64,000 bases of DNA from Lignipirellula cremea (lineage in GTDB: Bacteria > Planctomycetota > Planctomycetia > Pirellulales > Pirellulaceae), in assembly GCF_007751035.1 (NCBI RefSeq), contig NZ_CP036433.1, positions 838,437 to 902,436 on the forward strand. Direction: 5' to 3'. The notes under the pieces were generated by a model, which was not told the DNA's origin, did not search any database, and worked only from the letters and a program-made list of their open reading frames with translations. How positions within the stretch are numbered: the stretch's first letter is position 1; each line of letters opens with the position of its first letter. This document shows, one piece after another, positions 45,857 through 55,577 of the stretch. Position numbers and translations under genes: made by a program.

Positions 45857-46927
45857 ATGAACCTTGTGACGGGCCCCTTTCAGCGAATCATCACCGGCAT
45901 CGTGTTCTTCGTGATCGTGTGCGGTCTCGCGGTGCTGGGCTATCTGTGGGCCGGGTGGTCCCTGATGGACGCCCTGTATATGACCGTCATCACCATTTTT
46001 GGCGTTGGCTATGGCGAGGTTCAGCCGGTGCACTCGCCCGGTTTGCGGGCGTTGACCATCAGCACCATTGTCGCCGGCTATGCGGCCGTGATTTACACGG
46101 TGGGCGGCTTTGTGCAGATGCTCATCGATGGCGAACTTAACAAAGCACTGGGAGCAAGGCGGATGACTCGCGGAATTGATCGCATGCACGACCACACCAT
46201 TATTTGCGGATACGGGCGCATCGGCGCCATGCTGGCCGATCACCTGGCCGCCGCCAAGGTTCCTTTTGTGGTCATCGACCAGAACACGGAACGGATCACC
46301 CAGGCCGAAGAAAAGGGCTACCTGGTGCTGCAGGGGAACGCGGCTGAAGAAGACGTCCTCCGCAAGGCGGGCGTCGCCCGGGCCCGCTTCCTGGCCTCAG
46401 TGCTGTCCGACGACGCGGCCAATTTGTATGTCACCATCACTGCGCGGGAATTGAATGAAGGGATGGAGATCCTGGCCCGCGGCGAGAACGTGGCGACCGA
46501 ACGGAAGCTGCTTCGCTGCGGCGCGTCGCAGGTGGTGATGCCGACTGCGATTGGCGCCGCGCGGATTGCCCAGCTGATTCGGCGGCCCAGCGCCGAGTCG
46601 CTGCTCAAGTCCGCCAGCGAACATGGCGACCTGGACCTGGAGCTGTCGCGGATCGGCCTGCAGCTGGATGAGCTGAAGGTCCAGAACAACTCGCCGCTGG
46701 TCGGCCGGACCATTGGCGATATTGAGATCCGCGGCAACCTGGGCTTCCTGATTCTTGCCTTGAAAAAAGCCGACGAAACGATCGACCGGAATCCGTCCGG
46801 CGACACCCAGCTGGCGGTCGGGGATACGGTGATTGTCCTTGGCCACCAGGACGACATCCCTCGCCTGGTCGAGAGGTACGCGCTGAAGAAGCAGGTCTAC
46901 TATCGGGGCGCACGGGTCGACAGCTGA
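45857..46927 (+). CDS. Two-TM potassium channel with RCK/TrkA domains
   Basis: 356 residues from ATG 45857; an in-frame TTG at 45833 is an alternative. Two membrane spans (about 10-31 and 68-92) flank a pore loop with selectivity filter TIFGVGYGE (46-54). Next are an RCK-N Rossmann domain (DHTIICGYGRIGAMLADHL) and an RCK-C domain ending VGDTVIVLGHQDDIPRLVERY. The architecture is MthK/GsuK-like. Function: ligand-gated K+ flux across the inner membrane. Confidence 0.95.
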   Translation: MNLVTGPFQRIITGIVFFVIVCGLAVLGYLWAGWSLMDALYMTVITIFGVGYGEVQPVHSPGLRALTISTIVAGYAAVIYTVGGFVQMLIDGELNKALGARRMTRGIDRMHDHTIICGYGRIGAMLADHLAAAKVPFVVIDQNTERITQAEEKGYLVLQGNAAEEDVLRKAGVARARFLASVLSDDAANLYVTITARELNEGMEILARGENVATERKLLRCGASQVVMPTAIGAARIAQLIRRPSAESLLKSASEHGDLDLELSRIGLQLDELKVQNNSPLVGRTIGDIEIRGNLGFLILALKKADETIDRNPSGDTQLAVGDTVIVLGHQDDIPRLVERYALKKQVYYRGARVDS

Positions 46928-46970
46928 CCACCGGGCCGACTGCTTTCCGCCAGCGTTTCGTTTGCCATGC

Positions 46971-47525
46971 TTACTGGGCGGGCGGTTCGATGCCGAAGTC
47001 GCGCACGGTCAGCAAGGTTCGCAGCTTGTAGCCCTGGGCGGCGAACGCCTCGGCTCCGCCTTCGAGCCGGTCGATGATGGCGATCACCTCGCGGACTTCG
47101 ATCCCCTGGGCGACGACTTTTTCAATCGCCTGGAGGGAGCTGCCGCCGGTGGTGACGACGTCTTCGACGATCACGACGCTGTCGCCGGCGACGACGGGAC
47201 CTTCGACATCGCGGCCCGTGCCGTGGGCTTTCGATTCTTTCCGGACGATGAAGCCTTTGAGCTTCTTCTGCTGGAAATGGGCCGTGGTGATGATGGCGGC
47301 CGTGATCGGGTCGGCTCCAATCGCCATGCCGCCGACGGCGTCGGGCAGGTCATCGCCCAGCAGCTCCAGCATACCAGCGGCGACCTGGGCGGCCCCTTCC
47401 GAGTCGAGTGTCAGCTTGCGACAGTCGAGATAGAACGACGCCTTTTTGCCGGAAGCGAGCGTAAAGTCGCCAAACTTCAGCGACAGCGATTTCACCAGTT
47501 CGATCAGTTTCTGTTTGTCGTACAT
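46971..47525 (-). CDS. pyrE: Orotate phosphoribosyltransferase
   Basis: 184 residues from ATG 47525. The PRPP-binding motif VVIVEDVVTTGGS is complete, and the N-terminal FGDFTLASGKKASFYLDCRKLTLDSEG is the PyrE orotate-site signature; GGMAIGADPI and VRKESKAHGTG are also typical. It catalyses formation of OMP from orotate and PRPP in pyrimidine synthesis. It lies 72 bp after the 1212-codon unknown gene on the same strand and could be co-transcribed with it. Confidence 0.97.
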   Translation of the reverse strand: MYDKQKLIELVKSLSLKFGDFTLASGKKASFYLDCRKLTLDSEGAAQVAAGMLELLGDDLPDAVGGMAIGADPITAAIITTAHFQQKKLKGFIVRKESKAHGTGRDVEGPVVAGDSVVIVEDVVTTGGSSLQAIEKVVAQGIEVREVIAIIDRLEGGAEAFAAQGYKLRTLLTVRDFGIEPPAQ

Positions 47526-47597
47526 CAATGCTTTCCAGGAGAACGAAAGACGGGAGCCGCCCGGTTGCCGGCCGCCCGCAGGGGAGGTGTTTGCAAT

Positions 47598-50500
47598 CTA
47601 CAGGGTCGCCATCGCCCGGCGGACGTCGCCGTGGATGCGGCGGCGGACCAGGTACTCGTCTTCATCGAGCCAGCGGCGGCTCTCGGCGTTTAACACCAGA
47701 TCGTCGCTCACCAGGGCCAGGACGAGCGCCTCGACGATCTTCAGTTGTAGCAGGGAAAAATGGCTGGAAGTCGATAACTTGTCCTCCAGCCCACGGGTGC
47801 GGCGCTGGTCGCCTTCGACGCCAAACAGGTGGCTCAATTCGGGCAGGCCGGAAGCGAGCGGCGCCTGGCTGAGGGCTTCGATATAACTGCAGATCAGCTG
47901 CGTGTTCAGCGGGGCCGGCCAGCGGCCGCGATACGCCAGGGGGCGGACCTCGTCGACGGCCGCCTGGGCCAGCTGGTTCTGCCCAAAGTAGAACCAGCCG
48001 CCGGCCGCCCTGAGCAGCAGCTTGCAGGATCGCATCTCGGCGTTGGCGACTTCCTTGGTCAGCAGGGGCGGGCCCCCGCCGGCCTTGTCCGGGGCGGTCG
48101 CGGCGGAGACGGAGCCTGTGGGAGCAGCGTCTTTTTCGTCCGAAGGACGCCGGGCATGTTCGGCAATGAGCGACAGCAGCTGGCCAATCTCGTTCCGCAT
48201 GCCCAGCTTGCGCAGACTGCGGAAAGACGCCGCGAGCAGCGATTCCAGGGCGCCGCCCGTTTCGACCGACAGCGAATCCTGCGAGCGGAAAGCGGCCACC
48301 AGTTCCGGAATCGCCTGCACAAAGTGCGCGACAAACGACCGCAGATGATCGGCCTGGTCAAAGTGGGCCGCCAGGAACAGGCCTTTTTCCAGCAGGGCCG
48401 AACGATCGTCGGGCGGCAACTGGGCGGCCAGCAGAGGCGGAGCCAGATCCAGCATTTTCCGGGCAAAGTCGGCTCCCAGTCGCGGCGCCAGCTCCAGGGC
48501 GGCGGTCAAAATACGCACCTGCGATAGCGTGACGCCCGGCGCCTGGTGCTGGGCCAGCAGGGTGAGCAGCGTCTCTTCGATCTGGTCGCGATTGCTGTTC
48601 TCGAACAGTTCCGCCAGCTCCCGTGTGAGCTCGTCGTTGTACTTGCGATGGAACCGGCGATAGGCGTCGACTGTTTCGTGCGGCTCCAGGATGCGCGAAG
48701 CCTCTCGCCAGCGGTTGATTTTGAACGCCAGGGGCAGCGGCAGTTCGGCCAGCTCTTCCAGCAGCGCCGGCTGCAGCGGTGCGGCGCCCGGCTGTCCGTC
48801 GCGGGCCTGCTGGATGCGCTGTTGCCAGGCGGCCAGTAGCCAGCGATGGACGGGCTCTTCCAGCGGGATGGCGGCCTGGGCTGCATCGAGACTTTCCTGG
48901 CAGGCGGCTGCATCGCCCAGTCGAGCAAAGCCGTACGCAAAGATCAGACTCGCATACGCGGTCGTTTGCGATGCGGGACCGCCGTGCTCTTTGATCCAGC
49001 GCAGCACCTGGGGCTGCAGATCGACGGCTGCCTCGCGCACCAGGCGGAAGCGCTGGGGATCGCCGGCGCCGGATCGCTGCAGGAAGCCAGGCAGGTCGGT
49101 TTCGGGCCGCAGTCCCTGCTGGAACAACCGCTCCAGCAGACGATCGCGGGCCCTGGCCAGCGCCAGGACATCGCCATGAGCGATCTGTGTGAAAGCAGTC
49201 CAGGCCAGCCAACAGGCGCGGACCGGCAGGTACGCTTCCTGGTTCCGCAGGAACTGGGCCAGCGGGACGGCCCGGTCACGCAGGGCGGCCGGAGTGCGAT
49301 CGTGCTGCACGCACCAGAGCAGATACGCCGTGAGCTTGCCCGCCAGCAACGGCGCCGCGTCGGTCAGGTCGCCCCGCATCCGGTCGAGCTCCGCCGCCGG
49401 CAAACCGTTCGCCCCGGCGCCGGGGTGCACGCTTTCCAGCCACCGGTCGGCCTGTTGCGGGTCGGCCGTCCCTTCCCAGAAGCCGTTGGCCCAGCAGATG
49501 GTCGCTTCGTGGAAGTGCTCCAGCGCCGCGTTCTGGGCGCCCAGCTGGAACCAGAGCGCACTGCGGACCGGGCTGTCCAGCGGTTCTTCCAGCGCCAGGA
49601 AGGATTCTTCGAGGCTGCGCAAACGCTGGCGGGCTTCGTCGGGCGCTAACGGCTCGGCGACTGAGGGGAGCAGCGCGACGGCCGCGTCGTTGGCGCCTTC
49701 GTCCGCCGCGGCGACGGACTGTTCTGGCAGCAACAATTCCGCATCGGCGTTCGCATCGTCTGGGCGCCGGCGTGTCGCGGTTGCCTTCTTCCGGGCGGGC
49801 GTTGTGGGCGGATTTGCGGGCGGCGGCGCGTCGTGGGTGACGAACGATTCGAACGCAAACTGGTTCGCCCCCAGCCAGGCGGCCAGCGGCTGGTGGTTCT
49901 GTTCCAGCACATAATCGACCCACTGGTCGAGCGGACGAAAGGCCGCATCAGGGATGCTCTCGGGACGAAAGCCGCCCGATTCCAAAGGCGTTAGCCAGGT
50001 GACGGCCCGTTTGTCGGCGGCCAGCAGTTTCGCCACCACATCGCGTCGCAACGGCGGATGCAGCCGGCGGTCGCAGGGGAGGAACAGGTTCGGCAGTTTC
50101 AGGTAAGGACGGCACGCCAGACCGGACAGCACCAGCACGGGCGGCGGCTGTTTCGACGGCCGCACGCGCAACAGGACCTTGCGTTGTCCGTCCTGTTCGC
50201 CCACCGCAAAGGCCAGCTGGGCGAGCATCTGGTTGTCGCTGTTGCGGACCAGCTCGTCGAGTTGCTGCTCTCCCTGTTCGCCCAGCACCCACATTTGCGG
50301 CGGTTCCAGCGATCCGCCGGGCGCCAGTCGCAGCGGGGCCGCCAGGCGTTCTTCCCAGGCAGCCGATTGCCACTCGCTGGCGAGGGCCGGCAGCTCAAAC
50401 TCCAGGACCTCGTACAGATCCTGGAACTTGCCCTCGGGGAGGGCGGTCCAGTCGCGGGGAGCGGCCAGGAGCAACCAGCTTCCGGCCGGCGGCGTGATCT

Positions 50501-51236
50501 GTTCGCCCAGCGGATGTTCGTAGCCGACCTCGACCCAGACGCGGCTGCTTTGCTCGCGATACGCCCGGAGGGAGGCCGGCTCGTTGTGTTGTTCGAGGGC
50601 TCGCAGCAGCGTGTAGTACGGCGGGCCGATCACCCGCAGGAGGACGCGGCGGCCCGTTTTTCCGGCCAGCACGCGAAAGCTCTGGCGGTCGTTTCCCAGT
50701 CGGAGGATCTCGTTGACCACCTCGGGCAACAGGGCCGTTTGCGGCAGGTCGAACAGGATCGGCAGGTTCTCGCCCGGCTCATGCGGAGCGGACAGCGGTC
50801 GCAGCGGCAAAGCCTGTTGCCAGCAGAGCAGCCGCGTATCGCACGGCAGGGCCGATTGTTCGGCTGCTTCGACGCCCAGCAGTTCCAGTTTGGCCAGGCA
50901 GGTACGCGAGACGGCTTTCGCCGGCTGCAGCCAGACGGATCCGTCGTCGCCAAAGCCGGCCTGGGCCGGCGCCTGGCTGAGCGATTTTGGCGCGGAACCG
51001 CTGGTCAAAGCCAGCTGCAGGGTCGCCAGTTGGGGGAATCGCAAGAATATCACAAGGAGTCGCCAGGCAGACCAACAGAACCGGAACGGCCGCGAAGAAG
51101 CGGGCACGTCCCTGATTTTAGGCACTGAGCCGCTTCCGGGGTACCACAGCGAATCGACTTGTCGCGATCCAGCATACCGTCTCTTCCGGGGGAATTGGCC
51201 GGCGGTCAAACGGGCCCGCAGGGAAAAAAGCAACAC
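47598..51236 (-). CDS. Large unrecognised protein, helical repeats in the second half
   Basis: The frame gives 1212 residues, but the start is uncertain. The first 70 residues are basic and unlike the rest, and a GTG near 51050 (sequence IFLRFPQL) may be the true start. Residues up to about 460 contain beta-rich segments. At about 465-520 there is a disordered Pro/Ala/Lys/Arg linker (PARKKATATRRRPDD). The rest consists of degenerate alpha-helical pairs with many Leu-Ala-Gln stretches, TPR/HEAT-like. No signal peptide, membrane span or catalytic motif is clear. It is followed by pyrE. Confidence 0.8.
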   Translation of the reverse strand: MLLFSLRARLTAGQFPRKRRYAGSRQVDSLWYPGSGSVPKIRDVPASSRPFRFCWSAWRLLVIFLRFPQLATLQLALTSGSAPKSLSQAPAQAGFGDDGSVWLQPAKAVSRTCLAKLELLGVEAAEQSALPCDTRLLCWQQALPLRPLSAPHEPGENLPILFDLPQTALLPEVVNEILRLGNDRQSFRVLAGKTGRRVLLRVIGPPYYTLLRALEQHNEPASLRAYREQSSRVWVEVGYEHPLGEQITPPAGSWLLLAAPRDWTALPEGKFQDLYEVLEFELPALASEWQSAAWEERLAAPLRLAPGGSLEPPQMWVLGEQGEQQLDELVRNSDNQMLAQLAFAVGEQDGQRKVLLRVRPSKQPPPVLVLSGLACRPYLKLPNLFLPCDRRLHPPLRRDVVAKLLAADKRAVTWLTPLESGGFRPESIPDAAFRPLDQWVDYVLEQNHQPLAAWLGANQFAFESFVTHDAPPPANPPTTPARKKATATRRRPDDANADAELLLPEQSVAAADEGANDAAVALLPSVAEPLAPDEARQRLRSLEESFLALEEPLDSPVRSALWFQLGAQNAALEHFHEATICWANGFWEGTADPQQADRWLESVHPGAGANGLPAAELDRMRGDLTDAAPLLAGKLTAYLLWCVQHDRTPAALRDRAVPLAQFLRNQEAYLPVRACWLAWTAFTQIAHGDVLALARARDRLLERLFQQGLRPETDLPGFLQRSGAGDPQRFRLVREAAVDLQPQVLRWIKEHGGPASQTTAYASLIFAYGFARLGDAAACQESLDAAQAAIPLEEPVHRWLLAAWQQRIQQARDGQPGAAPLQPALLEELAELPLPLAFKINRWREASRILEPHETVDAYRRFHRKYNDELTRELAELFENSNRDQIEETLLTLLAQHQAPGVTLSQVRILTAALELAPRLGADFARKMLDLAPPLLAAQLPPDDRSALLEKGLFLAAHFDQADHLRSFVAHFVQAIPELVAAFRSQDSLSVETGGALESLLAASFRSLRKLGMRNEIGQLLSLIAEHARRPSDEKDAAPTGSVSAATAPDKAGGGPPLLTKEVANAEMRSCKLLLRAAGGWFYFGQNQLAQAAVDEVRPLAYRGRWPAPLNTQLICSYIEALSQAPLASGLPELSHLFGVEGDQRRTRGLEDKLSTSSHFSLLQLKIVEALVLALVSDDLVLNAESRRWLDEDEYLVRRRIHGDVRRAMATL

Positions 51237-51318
51237 GGGGCCCGTTTGCAGGCTTTACCCCTTCGAGCTTATGATGTGGGCCAACTCTCGAACTCGCCCC
51301 CGAACCTGAGAACGAACC

Positions 51319-52455
51319 ATGGCGAAACCCCTGAATATCGGAATGATTGGCTATGGCTTTATGGGCCGGGCCCACTCGAACGCCTACGCCAAAGTCAGCC
51401 ACTTTTTCCCGAACACGCATACCCCCGTATTGAAGGCCCTGTGCGCTCGCAACGCCGAGCGCGGCAAGGAGTTTGCCGACAAATGGGGTTACGAATCGGT
51501 CGAAACCGACTGGCGCAAGTTGCTGGAACGCGACGACATCGACGCGGTCGATATCTGCACGCCGAACAACCTGCATAAAGAGATCGCCATCGCCGCCGCC
51601 CAGGCCGGCAAAATGATCCTGTGCGAAAAGCCTCTCGCCATGGATGTGGCCGAAGGCGAACAGATGTGCGAAGCGGTCGAAAAGGCCGGCGTGGTGAATA
51701 TGGTCTGGTACAACTACCGACGCGTGCCGGCCGTCACCCTGGCCAAACAGCTGATCGACGAAGGCCGGCTGGGACGGATCTTTCATTACCGGGCCAACTT
51801 CCTGCAGGACTGGACGATCTCGGCCGATGTCCCCCAGGGCGGCGAAGGGCTCTGGCGCCTGGACGCTGAAGCGGCCGGTTCCGGCGTCACCGGCGATCTG
51901 CTCGCCCATTGCATTGACACCGCGCTCTGGCTCAACGGCGGCATGAAAGATGTCAACGCCATGACGGAAACGTTCATCAAAGAACGCACCCACCAGGCGA
52001 CCGGCGAAGTCACCAAGGTGACGATCGACGATGCTTGCGCCTTTATGTGCCACTTCAATAACGGCTCGCTCGGCCTGTTCGAATCGACCCGTTACGCCCG
52101 CGGCCACAAGGCGCTTTACACATTTGAGATCAACGGCGAGCACGCTTCGATCTCCTGGGATCTGCACGACCTGGGCCGGCTGAACTATTTTGACCACAAG
52201 GACGACTCGCTTGTGCGGGGCTGGCACTCGGTGCATGTGACCGACACCGACATGCCGTACATGGGTAACTGGTGGGTGCCCGGCCTGCAGATTGGTTATG
52301 AGCATTCCTTTGTGCACCAGGTCGCCGACTTTTTGAAGAGCCTGGAAACGGGCGAGCCGGCCCATCCGACTTTCCGCGACGCCCTGGAAACCCAGAAAAT
52401 CTGCGACGGCGTGCTGAAGAGTGCGGCCGAACGGAAATGGGTCGACATCAAGTAG
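51319..52455 (+). CDS. Gfo/Idh/MocA-family oxidoreductase
   Basis: 378 residues. The nucleotide-binding start [19 protein letters not shown] (7-25), the conserved ILCEKPLAM and the substrate-side [17 protein letters not shown] with its catalytic-type His are typical. No Tat signal is seen, unlike many planctomycete members, so it is cytosolic. It is expected to oxidise or reduce a sugar or inositol derivative with NAD(P). It is divergent from the 1212-codon gene with about 80 bp between them. Confidence 0.95.
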   Translation: MAKPLNIGMIGYGFMGRAHSNAYAKVSHFFPNTHTPVLKALCARNAERGKEFADKWGYESVETDWRKLLERDDIDAVDICTPNNLHKEIAIAAAQAGKMILCEKPLAMDVAEGEQMCEAVEKAGVVNMVWYNYRRVPAVTLAKQLIDEGRLGRIFHYRANFLQDWTISADVPQGGEGLWRLDAEAAGSGVTGDLLAHCIDTALWLNGGMKDVNAMTETFIKERTHQATGEVTKVTIDDACAFMCHFNNGSLGLFESTRYARGHKALYTFEINGEHASISWDLHDLGRLNYFDHKDDSLVRGWHSVHVTDTDMPYMGNWWVPGLQIGYEHSFVHQVADFLKSLETGEPAHPTFRDALETQKICDGVLKSAAERKWVDIK

Positions 52456-52586
52456 TCCGTTATGTTCCCGGCAGGTCTTGGCGAGGGGGGCCGTCCAGGC
52501 AGGCGATTCCCCGCAGATCGCAAGAGATTTCCCGCCGAGCAACGGTGCGGCTTGTCACGACTTTCCTCTTTCCTCTTTTTCTCAAC

Positions 52587-53510
52587 ATGCTCCCTTGCCG
52601 CCGTCTGCTGTTGCTGTTTGTCGCTCTGTCTGCCTGCTTCCTCATCGGTTGCGGCGGAAAGCAGAGCGAGCACCCGCATCGCAATGGCGGCGACGAAGAT
52701 AAATCGGAAGCAAGGCCCAGCGACGTCGAACCTGCCGAAGAAATCCAGAAACCCTGGATCGACGGCGGAGCTGCGGCCGGCTGGCAGGGGCTGGATGATT
52801 TTGGACGCCTGGTATTTCGGAAGAATTCCAAGCTTGTAAAGTATGAATTCCCCGCGTTCGAGGTAACGCGTAACGCCAGCGATCTGTTGGCGACCGCGCC
52901 CCCGCCCGGCAAGCCCTTCGGGTTGGACTTGAGCAAGGCGAAGCTCTCCGACTCCGACTTGGATTTGCTGCTGCGGTTTCCCCATTTGAAATCCTTGCGG
53001 CTGCCAGCAAGTATGGGAGATGAGGCAATTGCGACCGTGGCCAGACTGGAAGAGCTGGAGCACCTGGATCTCAGCGGCACAAGCGTTACTTCGCTGGGGC
53101 TTGGCAAACTGGGCCAACTCCAGGAACTCAAGAGCCTGATGCTGGCCGACACCGGAACGACCGATGACGGCGTTGCCGCGCTGGGGAGCCCCGCCGCACT
53201 GCGATTGCTGGATCTGGCAAGAACCATGGTTTCAGACCAGGGGGTAAAAACCCTGGCGTCGATAGATACCCTCGGCAGCCTGGATTTATCAGGCTGTGCT
53301 GTCACCGATGAGGGAGTCAAGGCGATCCAAGATCTGCACGATCTGGAAATCCTGAACCTCTCCCGAACCAGCGTCGCGGACGACGGAATTGTCGCGCTCT
53401 CCTCGCTCAAAAGACTCCAGTGGCTCAAAGTCTACCGCACGTCGGTGACGACCTCGGGAGTCGAGCGACTGGCAGGGAAGCTATCCAACCATTGTCGGAT
53501 AGATCACTAG
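52587..53510 (+). CDS. Leucine-rich-repeat lipoprotein
   Basis: 307 residues from ATG 52587. The lipobox FLIGC puts the lipidated Cys at 22. After a charged linker (about 25-60) there are seven or eight leucine-rich repeats of about 24 residues with the pattern LEHLDLSGTSVTSLGLGKLGQL and LEILNLSRTSVADDGIVALSSL. This T-S-V-type repeat is common in planctomycete surface proteins. It is anchored in a membrane facing the periplasm. The next lipoprotein gene follows after 17 bp, suggesting an operon. Confidence 0.9.
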   Translation: MLPCRRLLLLFVALSACFLIGCGGKQSEHPHRNGGDEDKSEARPSDVEPAEEIQKPWIDGGAAAGWQGLDDFGRLVFRKNSKLVKYEFPAFEVTRNASDLLATAPPPGKPFGLDLSKAKLSDSDLDLLLRFPHLKSLRLPASMGDEAIATVARLEELEHLDLSGTSVTSLGLGKLGQLQELKSLMLADTGTTDDGVAALGSPAALRLLDLARTMVSDQGVKTLASIDTLGSLDLSGCAVTDEGVKAIQDLHDLEILNLSRTSVADDGIVALSSLKRLQWLKVYRTSVTTSGVERLAGKLSNHCRIDH

Positions 53511-53527
53511 GCGGGGGCCGATTTTCA

Positions 53528-54013
53528 GTGAATAAACACCGAACGATCATCGGGGCAATCATTTTGGTGACCGTATTGCTGGGCTGTTCCAGCGAACCAG
53601 GCAAGAGCGGCAACGTCCGTTCGGCGCCAAAAGCGGTGCTCCTTGGCGACCATCTGTGTACGGGCCTGGAGGGCGCCGAAGGGGATCAGTTCTTGTTCCT
53701 GATTGGCGAGGAGGAATTTGAGATACGCGCTGCGAACGGACCCCTTCCGATGCGAGTCGTCCAGGCGATAATCGGCCAGGAGACGGAAGTCGCTAGCATT
53801 ACGGGGAAGTGGCAGTATGCGGAAGGACGAATGACTTTGAGCGAGCTGTGTGTCGACGGAAACTGCGGCGATGGGACGTTCACTCTCAGACCCCTTGTGA
53901 CGCCTGTGTTGCGCGTGCACCTGGGCGGCCATCAGTACAAGCTGACCCGGTGGCATGGGGAATCCGCACCCGAAACCAAGGCAAAGTCGGAGACCGGGGA
54001 ACGCGAGAAATAA
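53528..54013 (+). CDS. Small lipoprotein, GTG start, unknown
   Basis: 161 residues from GTG 53528, chosen because a lipoprotein signal follows immediately (IILVTVLLGC, Cys20). The mature domain of about 120 residues is beta-rich, with one internal Cys pair (ELCVDGNCGDG), and ends in a charged tail. I do not recognise a family. It is 17 bp after the LRR lipoprotein gene and is probably co-transcribed. A strong hairpin follows at 54092. Confidence 0.75.
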   Translation: MNKHRTIIGAIILVTVLLGCSSEPGKSGNVRSAPKAVLLGDHLCTGLEGAEGDQFLFLIGEEEFEIRAANGPLPMRVVQAIIGQETEVASITGKWQYAEGRMTLSELCVDGNCGDGTFTLRPLVTPVLRVHLGGHQYKLTRWHGESAPETKAKSETGEREK

Positions 54014-54091
54014 CCCCGGTGTTTGCATGCCGCGGCGTCAGTTCCTGGAGCAAAAGAGCAGGGACAATTCCCGATCGCAACGCCGCCAAAA

Positions 54092-54129
54092 AAAGCCGAC
54101 TCGTACCTGGCAGGCGACGAGTCGGCTTT
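54092..54129. terminator. Bidirectional terminator between convergent genes
   Basis: Perfect 13-bp stem AAAGCCGACTCGT/ACGAGTCGGCTTT with a 12-base loop. It has A-rich sequence on the left and T/C-rich sequence on the right, so it can serve the plus-strand lipoprotein genes and the minus-strand DUF1552 gene. Confidence 0.85.
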
Positions 54130-54171
54130 CAACTTCAACTTCTGCTTCTCTTCCATTTCGTTCCAGGCTGG

Positions 54172-55503
54172 CTAGGCGAGCAGCTCTTTCAGTGGGCCGG
54201 TGCTGTCGGCGAACTGATTGACCGGGACGCCCATCTGCTGCAGCATGGTGACCAGCAGGTTCGACATGGGCGTGTCGTCGCCGTACTGCAGGTAGCGGCC
54301 GTGTTTCAGGCCCAGCTTGTTTCCGCCGGCCAGCAGCAGCGGGTAGTTCACGTTCTGGTGCGTGCGGCTGTTGCTGCTGCCGTACAGTACGAGCGTACGA
54401 TCCAGCAGATTGCCGTCCTGTTCCGGCGTATCGCGCAGGCGATCCAGGAAGTAGGCCAGGTTTTTCGCCAGGAACTGGTCGAAGCGGCCGATCTTTTCGG
54501 GGCCGCCTTCTTTGCCGGCGCCATGCGCCAGGCCGTGCCAATCGGCCAGACCGACGGCCGTGGGGAAGGTGCGGGCGATGGTCGGCCCGTAGCTGCCGAT
54601 CATGTACGTCAGCAGGCGGGTCGAGTCGGTCTGCAGGGCGAGGTACATCAGATCGTAAATCGCTTTGATGTACTCTTCCGGCCCCTGGGGATCGGCGTCG
54701 AGATTCACGACGGACGGATCGACGTGCGGCCGGGGCGTGTGCAGCCAGTCGCGGGCCCGGTCGACGCGCTGCTCCACATCGCGGACCGACGACAGGTATT
54801 CGTCCAGCTTCACCTGGTCCTGGCGGCCAATCTTCCCGTGCAGGGACCGCGAGCTTTCCAGCACCAGATCGAGGACGCTGGACGAGTTATCCAGTTCCAG
54901 GCTGCGGGCGGCGGTCGATCCGTCGGCGGCGAACAGTCGCTGGAAGATCTGCTTCGGTTCCGACAGGGCCGGGATCGGCTGGCCCTTGGCAGAGTACGAA
55001 AGCGTGGTGGAGCGGGTGCGGGGGCCGATCCCGCCGTCGCTGGAAAGGACGACCGAGCGGAAACGGGTGTGGTCGCCCAGGTGCTGCGCCGCGAGTTGAT
55101 CCATCGAGACGGTGTTCTGGCAGGTGGCGCCGTGAAAGGCGTTGCCCGTCAGCCAGGTGTCGCCCGTGTCGTGGCCGTTCATGCTGCGGCAGTTGGGGTG
55201 CGACAGACCGCCGAAAATGGTCATGCGGGACCGGTGCTGTGCCAGCGGCTGGAGCACGCTGGTCAGCTGGTAATTTTCGCCTTCGCCGGTGGGGAACCAG
55301 CCCCATTCGCGATCGGGAGCGTCGTCTTTGGGGAGGGCCACGCCGAACGGGAACAGAATGCAGCACATCCGTTTGGGCAGCGGTTCCGCGGTCTCTTTGG
55401 CGCGGGCCGTCCGGGACATGGCGTCGAGAAACGGCAGGGCCAGAGAAACGCCCGCTCCCTGCAGGCAGGTGCGGCGATCAATTTGCCAGGTCTTCTTCGA
55501 CAT
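54172..55503 (-). CDS. DUF1552 domain-containing exported protein
   Basis: 443 residues from ATG 55503, preceded by AAAGGA. The signal carries a weak twin-arginine (RRTCLQGAGVSLALPFLDAM). Family features include KRMCCILFPFGVALPKD, GLSHPNCRSMNGHDTGDTWLTG and LDRTLVLYGSSNSRTHQNVNYPLLLAGG. DUF1552 proteins share the DUF1501-like fold and are nearly always paired with a DUF1592 cytochrome protein, here encoded 74 bp upstream on the same strand. The enzymatic role is unknown. Confidence 0.94.
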   Translation of the reverse strand: MSKKTWQIDRRTCLQGAGVSLALPFLDAMSRTARAKETAEPLPKRMCCILFPFGVALPKDDAPDREWGWFPTGEGENYQLTSVLQPLAQHRSRMTIFGGLSHPNCRSMNGHDTGDTWLTGNAFHGATCQNTVSMDQLAAQHLGDHTRFRSVVLSSDGGIGPRTRSTTLSYSAKGQPIPALSEPKQIFQRLFAADGSTAARSLELDNSSSVLDLVLESSRSLHGKIGRQDQVKLDEYLSSVRDVEQRVDRARDWLHTPRPHVDPSVVNLDADPQGPEEYIKAIYDLMYLALQTDSTRLLTYMIGSYGPTIARTFPTAVGLADWHGLAHGAGKEGGPEKIGRFDQFLAKNLAYFLDRLRDTPEQDGNLLDRTLVLYGSSNSRTHQNVNYPLLLAGGNKLGLKHGRYLQYGDDTPMSNLLVTMLQQMGVPVNQFADSTGPLKELLA

Positions 55504-55577
55504 GGTGGTGGATCCTTTCGATATTTGTCGGCAAGCGCTGCCCAGGGGCGACGCGATCAAATGTCTGGGGGGGTAAT

